From Solirubrobacteraceae bacterium (GTDB taxonomy: Bacteria > Actinomycetota > Thermoleophilia > Solirubrobacterales > Solirubrobacteraceae), in contig JAICYC010000009.1 of NCBI GenBank assembly GCA_025934395.1, forward strand, positions 1-64,000: DNA of 64,000 bases, read 5' to 3'. Positions 53,438 to 61,350 of this stretch are shown piece after piece. Each line of letters starts with the position of its first letter. Position 1 is the first letter of the stretch. Made by a program: the position numbers and the translations under genes. Under the pieces are notes generated by a model that saw nothing but the letters and a program-made list of their open reading frames with translations, made no database searches and was not told the origin of the DNA.

Positions 53438-55050
53438 CTCCGGGACAGCTTGCGCCCGCGCCGGGGCGCGGGGGCGGGCGAGAACCCGTAACGCTCGAGG
53501 TCCTTCGGCGCCACGCAGTTCGCGACCACGCCGAGCAGCGGCGCCGAGGCCGTGCGACCGAGCACCTGCACGAGGCGCTGCGCGGCCTGCGTTCCGGTGT
53601 GGCCCACGCGGGCGACGACGATCACGCCGTCAACGAGCGAGAGCAACGGCATCACGTCGCTGACCGACAGCGGCGGCGGCGCGTCGACGAGGACGAACTC
53701 GTAGACGTCGGAGACCGCGCGCAGCAGGTCGGCCATCTGCACGCTCGCGAGCAGCGCGGGGGGGTTGTCGATCGACTCGCCGGCGAGCAGCGCCGAGAGC
53801 GAGCCGGTGCCGCGCTGGGCGACGACCGTGGAAAGCCCGCCCGCTCGGGCGGTGTCGGTGCCGCCCACGGTCTCAGGGCCGGGGGCCGCGACGTCGCGCA
53901 TCGCCTCGTCGAGCGCTGCGCGGCCCATCAGGACGTCGCCGAGGCCGTGCGGGCTCTCGACGTCGAGCAGGCGGCCGAGCACCGGGCGGCGCATGTCCGC
54001 CTCGATCACCGCTACGCGGGCGCCCGCGTCGCGCTGGACGCGCGCGAGGTTCGCGATCAGCGTCGAGCGGCCGTCGCCAGGGTCGGCGCTGACGAACACG
54101 ATCGAGCGCGGATGCCCGTTGCGCGGGAGGCCGTCACCCAGCTGCAGCGTCGTGTGCAGGCGGCGCAACGGCTCCAGGAGCGGCCGCGCGGGCGCGCGTT
54201 CGCCGTTGGGGCGCCGCGTGGGCGAGCGGACTTTCGGCAGCGCGGTGAGCACCTGCGCCTGGAACATGCCTTCGACGTCGGAGAGCGAGCCGAGCCGGCG
54301 GTCGAACAGGCTGAACACGTACGCGCCGACCGCCGCCAGCAGCAGCCCGAGCACGAACCCGAAGATCGCGCTTTTTTTCGGCTTGGGCGACAGCGGCAGC
54401 GGGTTGGCTTTGGCGGGGCTGACCTGTTGCACGCCCACGAAGTTCGCGAGCTGCGATTCGAGCTGGTTGATCTTGCTCGCGAGCGTGGCCTGCTGGATCG
54501 CGCTGGAGGCGCTCTGGCCTTTCTTGCTGTTGGCCGTGGGCACTTCGAGCCGCCGCAGCTGCTGGCGCGTGTTGGCGAGCTGGGCCCTGACGTTGCGGAG
54601 GTAGTTCGACTTCTGCCGCGCGGTGTACACCAGCGCGTAGGTGTTCGCGAGGTCCTGGGCCGCCCGCGGCGTTCGCGCTTCGGTGGTGATGATGATGAAG
54701 CTCGCCGTGGGGCTCGCGGTCGCCTTCGCCCTCGCTTTGACAGCTTGCAGGTTGCCTTCGGCGCGCAGTTTCCGGTGGACCGGGCCGCCGACGATGCTCG
54801 AGTTGATCAGTTCCACCTGGTTGGCGATTTCGCGCCCGCTGAGCGCCTTGGACGGGTTCGCCCCGGTGCCCTGCCCCTGTTCGCTCGTCCCCCCCAGGTA
54901 GAGGGACGTCTTGGCGAGGTACGACGGCGGCTGGTGCTTGTAATAGAAATACGTCGCGACGCCGACGGCGATGCCGACCGCCAGGATGATCCACTTGCGC
55001 TTCCACAGCGGAGCGAAAACGCGTGCTGTGTCGGGGGTCGTATCGTTCAT
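53434..55050 (-). CDS. Wzz / BY-kinase-like polysaccharide chain-length protein with atypical Walker A
   Basis: APLWKRKWIILAVGIAVGVATYFYYKHQPPSYLAKTSLYLGG...KSAIFGFVLGLLLAAVGAYVFSLFDRRL...VFVSADPGDGRSTLIANLA...VIEADMRRPVLGRLL...FVLVDAPPPLSVSDVMPL. Confidence 0.9.
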   Translation of the reverse strand: MNDTTPDTARVFAPLWKRKWIILAVGIAVGVATYFYYKHQPPSYLAKTSLYLGGTSEQGQGTGANPSKALSGREIANQVELINSSIVGGPVHRKLRAEGNLQAVKARAKATASPTASFIIITTEARTPRAAQDLANTYALVYTARQKSNYLRNVRAQLANTRQQLRRLEVPTANSKKGQSASSAIQQATLASKINQLESQLANFVGVQQVSPAKANPLPLSPKPKKSAIFGFVLGLLLAAVGAYVFSLFDRRLGSLSDVEGMFQAQVLTALPKVRSPTRRPNGERAPARPLLEPLRRLHTTLQLGDGLPRNGHPRSIVFVSADPGDGRSTLIANLARVQRDAGARVAVIEADMRRPVLGRLLDVESPHGLGDVLMGRAALDEAMRDVAAPGPETVGGTDTARAGGLSTVVAQRGTGSLSALLAGESIDNPPALLASVQMADLLRAVSDVYEFVLVDAPPPLSVSDVMPLLSLVDGVIVVARVGHTGTQAAQRLVQVLGRTASAPLLGVVANCVAPKDLERYGFSPAPAPRRGRKLSRR

Positions 55051-55085
55051 TGGGCTTGCGGATCCGTCGCTGGCCGTAACCAGCC

Positions 55086-55091
55086 ATCATA
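55086..55091 (-). promoter_or_regulatory. Putative -10 TATGAT upstream of wzz-like gene
   Basis: Minus strand CCTATGATGG about 36-41 nt before ATG 55050; no clear -35. Confidence 0.35.
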
Positions 55092-55161
55092 GGGTCGTAA
55101 TGCCGAAAAGGCTACCGGTCGGCCTGCCTCCCAGCGCAACGGCGAATGCAGCAAATCCGGC

Positions 55162-55190
55162 CGGCGTGACGGGCATTTCAGGTCACGCCG
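55162..55190. repeat. Inverted repeat CGGCGTGAC-N11-GTCACGCCG
   Basis: Perfect 9-bp arms in the intergenic region upstream of the wzz-led operon. Confidence 0.6.
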
Positions 55191-55301
55191 CCCCCCGGTT
55201 CGAAGGCCTCTCGTGCGCCCGGTCCGCACCTCTTCCGGATGGGCGCGGCCTCCGGAAACGAGTGTAGCGAGCGGCGCTCGCGAGACGGGCTCTCGGCCTC
55301 C

Positions 55302-56411
55302 TCAGCCGCCGGCGCGCGCGGCGATCTCCCCCATGCGGTCGAAGAAGCGCCTGCGCATCGCGGCGGTTGTGTAGTCGGCGAGATAGCTCTCCCGTCCCGC
55401 CGCCGCGATCTCGGCGCGCCGCTGCGGCGACTCCAGCAGCCGCTGCAGCGCATCGGCGAGGTCGCTGGGGTCGCCCGAGCGCGCGAGCACGCCGGTTGCG
55501 CCGTCCTGCACGAACTCCGCCGGCCCGCCGGAGTTGACCGCCATCACGGCCACGCCGCGCGCCATCCCCTCCAGGATCACGATCCCGAACGGCTCGGGGT
55601 CGGAGGCGTTCACGAGCACGTCCATGCGCTGGATGTAAGGCCCCGCGTCGGGCACCTCGCCCGTCATTGTGACGTCGTCGATCACGCCGAGCTCGCGCGC
55701 GAGCGGCTCGAGCGAGGAGGCGTACTCCGGAGAGAGCCCGTAGGAATCGCCGCCGACGATCAGCAGGTGGATGCGATGGCCGCGGTCGCGCAGGATCCGC
55801 TGGGCCCGCAGCAGCCGGTCCTGGTTCTTCCACGGCTGCAGGCGTCCGACGAGCCCCACGATCGGAACGTCGTCGGGCAGGGTGATCGCAGCCGGCGGCT
55901 GGCCCTCCGGAGGCGGCGGCGAGCCGGCGGCGATCGCGAACGTACGCCGCCTGGGGAACAGATGGGCCTGGGCGCGCTGCGATGCGCCCGAGTAGCACGC
56001 GATCGCGACGGCGGGCAGCAGCGTCGCGGTGACGTCGACCCACGCTCGGGCGGGGATCGCCTGCTGCCACCAGACGACGCGGTCGCTCTGGCCGGCGAGC
56101 ACCGCGGCCGGTGAGCCGTACAGGTGCGTTTTGGCCGACCAGTTCAGGATCACGTCGGGCCGGCGCTGACGCATCAGGCGGGTGAGCCGGGCGACCGTCG
56201 TGGCCCAGCGATGCGCCTCACGCAGCCGGCCGGCCTCGATCACCTCGACGCGCAGACCGGCGGAGCACAGCTCCTGCGGCCACGGCCCATCCTGGAAGAA
56301 GACGGGCTCGATCTCGTGGCCGCTGTCGGCCGCTCCCTCGAACACCCCCTGGAGCATCGCCTCCGCGCCCCCCAGCCGCTCCCCCCACGGGGCCGTTATG
56401 AGAATCCGCAT
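55302..56411 (-). CDS. Glycosyltransferase family 4
   Basis: RILITAPWGERLGGAEAMLQGVFEGA...VGLVGRLQPWKNQDRLLRAQRIL...DPEPFGIVILEGMARGVAVMAVNSGGPAEFV. Confidence 0.92.
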   Translation of the reverse strand: MRILITAPWGERLGGAEAMLQGVFEGAADSGHEIEPVFFQDGPWPQELCSAGLRVEVIEAGRLREAHRWATTVARLTRLMRQRRPDVILNWSAKTHLYGSPAAVLAGQSDRVVWWQQAIPARAWVDVTATLLPAVAIACYSGASQRAQAHLFPRRRTFAIAAGSPPPPEGQPPAAITLPDDVPIVGLVGRLQPWKNQDRLLRAQRILRDRGHRIHLLIVGGDSYGLSPEYASSLEPLARELGVIDDVTMTGEVPDAGPYIQRMDVLVNASDPEPFGIVILEGMARGVAVMAVNSGGPAEFVQDGATGVLARSGDPSDLADALQRLLESPQRRAEIAAAGRESYLADYTTAAMRRRFFDRMGEIAARAGG

Positions 56412-56420
56412 GGGCGGCGG

Positions 56421-57179
56421 TCACCTCGGCTTCACGCCGGTCATCGCGACGCTCAGATGGGGGTAGCCGAGGACGCGCGTCAGCGGGCGGTCGAGCAGCA
56501 CCAGCGGGCGCAGGGGCAGCACGAGCCCCCATCCCGCCACCCGGCCCAGTCGCGCGGTCAGGCGGCGCATGAGGTTGGTGAGCTTCTGCGAGACGACGCC
56601 GCTGACGAAGTCCTCGCTCTCCACCTCGAGGCCCACCTCCCGGGCGATCTCCCGCAACCGCTCCGGCGAGTAGCCGAAGCGCACGTGGGAGCCGTCCTCG
56701 ACGCCGCTCGGCTCGCGCTCCTCGGTGTGGAGCGGGTGGTGGGCGTCGTAGGGCGTGCTCAGCAGCAGGCGGCCACCCGGCTCGAGCATCGCCGCGAGCG
56801 AGCGCACGAGACCGACGTCGTCGCTGAGATGCTCGATCGTCTCCAGGCAGATGATCTGGTCGAAGCGCCCCAGCTGATCGCGGTGCTGCTCGATCTCGCG
56901 CAGATCGATCAGGCGGAAGTCGATCCCGGAGACACCCAGCTGCTCGGCGCGCCGTCGCGCGTCGTCCTGCTCGCGCGGTGAGAAGGAGCCCGCGACCACG
57001 GAGTTGCCCTCTCGCGCCGCGTAGATGCTGAACGCGCCGTTGCCGCACCCGGCGTCGAACGTGCGCAGCGGCCCGCCCCGCAGGTGCCGCCGCAGCCACA
57101 GCCAGCGGTCGAGCACGCAGGGGTCGCCATGAATCAGGAGCGGGGTCCAGCCGAAGGCCCGCAGCATCGTGTCCGGCAT
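56421..57179 (-). CDS. Class I SAM-dependent methyltransferase
   Basis: LRTFDAGCGNGAFSIYAAREGNSVVAGSFS...FDQIICLETIEHLSDDVGLVRSLAAMLEPGGRLLLSTPY. Confidence 0.88.
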   Translation of the reverse strand: MPDTMLRAFGWTPLLIHGDPCVLDRWLWLRRHLRGGPLRTFDAGCGNGAFSIYAAREGNSVVAGSFSPREQDDARRRAEQLGVSGIDFRLIDLREIEQHRDQLGRFDQIICLETIEHLSDDVGLVRSLAAMLEPGGRLLLSTPYDAHHPLHTEEREPSGVEDGSHVRFGYSPERLREIAREVGLEVESEDFVSGVVSQKLTNLMRRLTARLGRVAGWGLVLPLRPLVLLDRPLTRVLGYPHLSVAMTGVKPR

Positions 57180-57196
57180 CCCGGGAACATATATCG

Positions 57197-57230
57197 GACG
57201 CTCTGCCGCGGAATCGACGCTCTGCCGCGG
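57197..57230. repeat. Tandem direct repeat GACGCTCTGCCGCGG x2, 19-bp period
   Basis: 57197-57211 and 57216-57230, identical 15-mers in a divergent intergenic region. Confidence 0.75.
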
Positions 57231-57300
57231 GGATCGGGGCCCTGGCCGGCGTTCCGCGGGGTTCGAGCGCGACGGTGCGGCGCGGATAGTGTTCTGGCGG

Positions 57301-58431
57301 ATGAGCGACGCGCCCTCCAGCCCCGAGCGCGTTGCGATCGCGCACGACTACCTGCTCGTGATGCGGGGCGCGGAGCGCACGTTCGCTGCGATCGCGCAGC
57401 TGTACGAGCGCGCGCCGATCTACACCCTGCTCTACGACGAGGCGGGAACCGCGGGGCGGTTCGCGGGCCGCTCCATCACCACCTCCCCGCTGCAGCGTCT
57501 CGGCGTGGGCCAGAACGGCTTCCGCAGGCTGCTCCCGCTGTACCCGTTCGCCGTGCGGCGCCTGGCCCCCGAGCCGTGCGACGCGGTGGTGAGCAGCAGC
57601 AGCGCGTTCGCGCACGGGCTGACGGTGCCCGCCGGCGCCGTGCACGTCTGCTACTGCCACGCCCCGTTCCGCTACGCGTGGTACGAGCAGGAGCGCGCCC
57701 TCGCCGAGACGCCCGCGCCGCTGCGCGCGCCGCTGCGCGCACAGCTGGCGTGGATGCGCCGGTGGGACCGCGCGGCGAGTGAGCGCGTGGACCACTACGT
57801 CGCCAACTCGCAGCTCACGCGCGAGCGGATCCGGCGCTTCTACGGGCGCGACGCGCCGATCGTGCACCCGCCGGTGGAAACCGAGCGCTTCGCACCGGGC
57901 ACGCCCGGCGACTCGCTGCTGGTGGTCTCCGAGCTCGTGCACCACAAGCGGGTGCACGTGGCGCTCGAGGCGGCGCGGCGCGCGCACGCGGCGATCCGGA
58001 TCGTGGGGCGCGGTCCCGAGCACGACGCGCTGCGCGCCGCCTACCCCGAGGCGGAGTTCCTGGGGCGGGCCGACGACAGCGAGATCGCGTCGCTGTACGC
58101 GCAGGCCCGCGCAGTGATCGTCCCCAGCCGCGAGGAGTTCGGGATCACCGCGGTGGAGGCCCAGGCCGCCGGCCGCCCAGTGATCGCGGCGGCCGAGGGC
58201 GGGGCGCTCGAGACGGTGATCGACGGCGAGACGGGAACGCACGTGCCGCTCGACGACGTCGACGCGTTCGCACGTGCGATCGCGGAGATCGACGAGCTGC
58301 ACTTCGACCCCGCGCGCGCGGTGGCCAACGCGGCGAGGTTCTCGGTGGCGTCGTTCCGAGGCCGGCTCGCCGAGCAGGTCGCGGCGGCCCTCGCCGCCGG
58401 GCCGCGCTCGGTCCGCGCGCGGATAGGGTGA
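57301..58431 (+). CDS. Glycosyltransferase family 4 (WbaZ-like)
   Basis: VAIAHDYLLVMRGAERTFAAIAQLY..APIYTLLYDE...HVCYCHAPFRYAWYEQE...NSQLTRERIRRFYGRDAPIVHPPVETERF. Confidence 0.9.
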   Translation: MSDAPSSPERVAIAHDYLLVMRGAERTFAAIAQLYERAPIYTLLYDEAGTAGRFAGRSITTSPLQRLGVGQNGFRRLLPLYPFAVRRLAPEPCDAVVSSSSAFAHGLTVPAGAVHVCYCHAPFRYAWYEQERALAETPAPLRAPLRAQLAWMRRWDRAASERVDHYVANSQLTRERIRRFYGRDAPIVHPPVETERFAPGTPGDSLLVVSELVHHKRVHVALEAARRAHAAIRIVGRGPEHDALRAAYPEAEFLGRADDSEIASLYAQARAVIVPSREEFGITAVEAQAAGRPVIAAAEGGALETVIDGETGTHVPLDDVDAFARAIAEIDELHFDPARAVANAARFSVASFRGRLAEQVAAALAAGPRSVRARIG

Positions 58432-58438
58432 GCCGCCG

Positions 58439-59680
58439 ATGGCCGAGGCGTCTCTTCACATCGCGTGGCTGGGCCCGGCACCGGGGGAGGACGGCGGTGT
58501 GGCGGGGGTCGCCACCGAGCTGATGGGCGGCCTCGCCGCACGGGGGCACCGGATCGACGCGTTCTTTCCCTCCTCGGGCCAGGTGATCCCGGAGCGCCTG
58601 CGCGACCGCCCCGATGTGGTCTTCCACTGGGGGACGAGCGAATGGAAGTGGGATCGCTGGTACAGCCGCTCGCGGATCGGCGCGTTCCTCAGCGGGATGG
58701 TCGCCCGCGGGCTCGCGTCGGTGCGCCTGCGGCGCGAGATCGTCGCGCGACACGCCGAGGATCCCTTCGACCTCGTCTACCAGTTCTCCAGCATCGAGAG
58801 CTTCGCGCTGCCCGGCGCGCTGCGCCGGAGCGTGCCGTTGGTGCTCCACCCGGAGACCCACGCCGCCGGCGAGCTGCGGGCCCTGATCGGCGAGCGCAGG
58901 CTGGGCCTGCGCTGCCACCCCACCGGCCGCTACCTAACCGTCGTGGCGACGATGCTGCTGCGCTCGGCCCTCCAGCTGTACATGATCCGGCGAGCCGCGC
59001 TGCTCGTGTGCATCAGCGGCGTCTTCCGCGATCACATGGTGGCCGACTACCGCTTCCCCCGCGCGCGCACGGTGGTGGCGCCGAACCCGGTGCGCCTCGA
59101 GCGTTTCGAGCCCGCGGACGCCCCCGTGGGCGATCCGCCGCAGGTGCTCGTGCTCGGACGGATCGCGGTGCGCAAGGGGGTGCAGGACGTGGTCTGCGCA
59201 GCACGGGAGCTGGCCGCGCGCGGCGAGCGCGTGCGCTTCCGGATCGTGGGGGGTCCGAGCCTGTGGTCGGACTACACGCCGCTGCTGGAGGATCTGCCGG
59301 ACGGGGCCGAGTACGCGGGGCGGGTGTCCGCAGCGGACATCGGCGCGGAGCTGGCCGCGAGCGACGTGCTGCTGCAGCCGAGCCACTACGAGCCGTTCGC
59401 GCTGACCGTCGCGGAGGCGCTCGCCGCCGGCGTTCCGGTCGTAGGCACGAGCGAGGTGGGCGCGATCGAGCGGGTCGACCGGGTGGTGGCGGCGTGCGTG
59501 CCGCCGGGGTCTCCCACGGCGATCGCCGACGCGATCCTGGCGATGATCGAGCGGGTGCGCGCCGACCCGGGCGCGGTGAGCGCGCTCGCTCGCAGCGAGG
59601 CGCAGCGCCTGTACGCGCCCGAGGTGGTGTGCGCGACCGTCGCCGACGCGCTCGCGGCCCTCGCCGCTAGTCGCGCCTGA
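58439..59680 (+). CDS. Glycosyltransferase family 4
   Basis: LVLGRIAVRKGVQDVVCAARELAARG...LLQPSHYEPFALTVAEALAAGVPVVGTSEVGAIERV. Confidence 0.9.
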   Translation: MAEASLHIAWLGPAPGEDGGVAGVATELMGGLAARGHRIDAFFPSSGQVIPERLRDRPDVVFHWGTSEWKWDRWYSRSRIGAFLSGMVARGLASVRLRREIVARHAEDPFDLVYQFSSIESFALPGALRRSVPLVLHPETHAAGELRALIGERRLGLRCHPTGRYLTVVATMLLRSALQLYMIRRAALLVCISGVFRDHMVADYRFPRARTVVAPNPVRLERFEPADAPVGDPPQVLVLGRIAVRKGVQDVVCAARELAARGERVRFRIVGGPSLWSDYTPLLEDLPDGAEYAGRVSAADIGAELAASDVLLQPSHYEPFALTVAEALAAGVPVVGTSEVGAIERVDRVVAACVPPGSPTAIADAILAMIERVRADPGAVSALARSEAQRLYAPEVVCATVADALAALAASRA

Positions 59681-60404
59681 CCTCGTAGCGGCGCAGCAGC
59701 GCGTCCCGGCGATGGCGCAGCGGGGCGAGCGCGCCCCGCCGACCACCGGCGCCCGCGCCGGCCGAGCGGGCGGCGCGAGCGGCCTCGGTCTCGCGTGCGA
59801 CCTCCGGGTACTGGGTGCGGGCGCGCTTGAGCTCCACGATCCGGCGCTCGAGCTCGCGGGCACGCTCCGGGCCGGTCTCGACGGGCCGCGCGGGGTCCTT
59901 GATCGCCACGAGCGCGATGTCGAACTGCCGCACGACGTTCAGGAGATGCCGGCGCGACCAGCGCCGCAGCGGCCGCGGGAGGATGCCGAAGGCGCCCATG
60001 TAGGTGAAGCGCACGAGCACGCGGCGGAAGCTGAGCTCGCCGTCCTCGGCGGCAGACCCCTGCAGCGCGTCGGGGTCGAAGAAGTCGAACGAGTGCTCGT
60101 TGAAGTTGTGGTGGTGGTAGGGGTTCACCATGTGGTGTTCGGTCAGCGTGGCGTACGGCAGCGAGAGCAGCAGCACCCCGTCGTGCTCGAGCACCCTGTG
60201 GATCTCCGACAGCGCGAAGAGGTAGTCGGGGACGTGCTCCAGCGTGTGGTGGGAGACCACGGTGCTGACGCTGTCGCTGTCGAACGGCAGTCGCTCGGTG
60301 CCGAGGTCGAGGCTGACCTCGGCGCGCTCGTGGATGTCGATGTTGACGAAGCCCGGGATGAACGTCTTCGCGGCGCCGAGGTTGAGCTGGACGGGATCGG
60401 CCAC
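59667..60404 (-). CDS. SAM-dependent methyltransferase-like protein
   Basis: VQLNLGAAKTFIPGFVNIDIHERAEVSLDLGTERLPFDSDSVSTVVSHHTLEHVPDYLFALSEIHRVLEHDGVLLLSLPY. Confidence 0.82.
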   Translation of the reverse strand: MADPVQLNLGAAKTFIPGFVNIDIHERAEVSLDLGTERLPFDSDSVSTVVSHHTLEHVPDYLFALSEIHRVLEHDGVLLLSLPYATLTEHHMVNPYHHHNFNEHSFDFFDPDALQGSAAEDGELSFRRVLVRFTYMGAFGILPRPLRRWSRRHLLNVVRQFDIALVAIKDPARPVETGPERARELERRIVELKRARTQYPEVARETEAARAARSAGAGAGGRRGALAPLRHRRDALLRRYEVRRD

Positions 60405-60405
60405 C

Positions 60406-61221
60406 TCAGATCAGCTCCGAGAGCCACGTCTCGTCGCCCGCGTAGATGCGGTCGTAGAGCGACTGGGAGAGCGCCAGGCGCCTGCCCTGCGTGCGCTCCT
60501 CCCAGGCGCGCCAGCGGCGCCTGTCGATCGCCCGGCCGATCCGCCCTGCGCCGGGCACCGGGGGCAGCTTCACCGGCGCGGGCGCGCCTTCGCTCTTGTG
60601 GATCCCGCTCGGGCCCCCCTTGCGAAAGCCGGAGCCGTGGTGGTAGACGATGTCGCCGTACACGCCGAAGAAGATCGGGTCGAGGTCGTGCCGGTTGCTG
60701 CGCAGCAGCGCCTCCCACGGCGTGCCGGTCAGCTCGAGCCGGCGCATCAGCGCGCCGCCCACGTCGGTCCGCAAGCGCCCGCGCGGCCCCCGCCACGCCG
60801 GGCCCGCCGACCAGTCGCCGGGGAGCGAGCGCCAGGTGCGCACGCTCGTCACGCAGAAGCACGGGTGCGGCTGCGGTTCGTCGAGGTTCTCAGCCCGCCG
60901 GACCGCCACGAGCGCGGCCCGCGACAGGGCCGCTTCCAGCCTCGGCATCGGGTCCGCGATCGGGAACGCATCGCCGTCCAGGAACATGATCAGGTCGTCC
61001 GGGTCGGCGACCTCGGAGATCTCCATCGCGAGGTGGTTGAGCTTGCCGGCGTGCGGCCCGAGCTGCTCGATCACGTGGTCGAAGTGGGTGCCGTAGGAGG
61101 GGTCGATGTCCTCGAGCGACGTCCACGTCTGAAACGGCACCGCGAGGTGCCTGCGCAGGTAGCGGGTCTGGATCTCGACCCAGCGCGGAGAGCGGTAGTG
61201 AACCGTTGCGATGTGGAGCAT
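60406..61221 (-). CDS. GT-A-like glycosyltransferase / hypothetical
   Basis: MLHIATVHYRSPRWVEIQTRYLRRHLAVPFQTWTSLEDID...LIMFLDGDAFPIADPMPRLEAAL (DxD-like DGD). Confidence 0.6.
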   Translation of the reverse strand: MLHIATVHYRSPRWVEIQTRYLRRHLAVPFQTWTSLEDIDPSYGTHFDHVIEQLGPHAGKLNHLAMEISEVADPDDLIMFLDGDAFPIADPMPRLEAALSRAALVAVRRAENLDEPQPHPCFCVTSVRTWRSLPGDWSAGPAWRGPRGRLRTDVGGALMRRLELTGTPWEALLRSNRHDLDPIFFGVYGDIVYHHGSGFRKGGPSGIHKSEGAPAPVKLPPVPGAGRIGRAIDRRRWRAWEERTQGRRLALSQSLYDRIYAGDETWLSELI

Positions 61222-61350
61222 GGGGTCGTGGATCCGTTCAGGGCGGCGGCGTGCATCCCGACCGGCCGCTGGGCGCGCAGCGCGCCCAGGCCCCTTCGAC
61301 CAGCGCGATCATAGCTGCGGCCCGCGTGCGCCCCGAGCGCGGCGGAGGGC

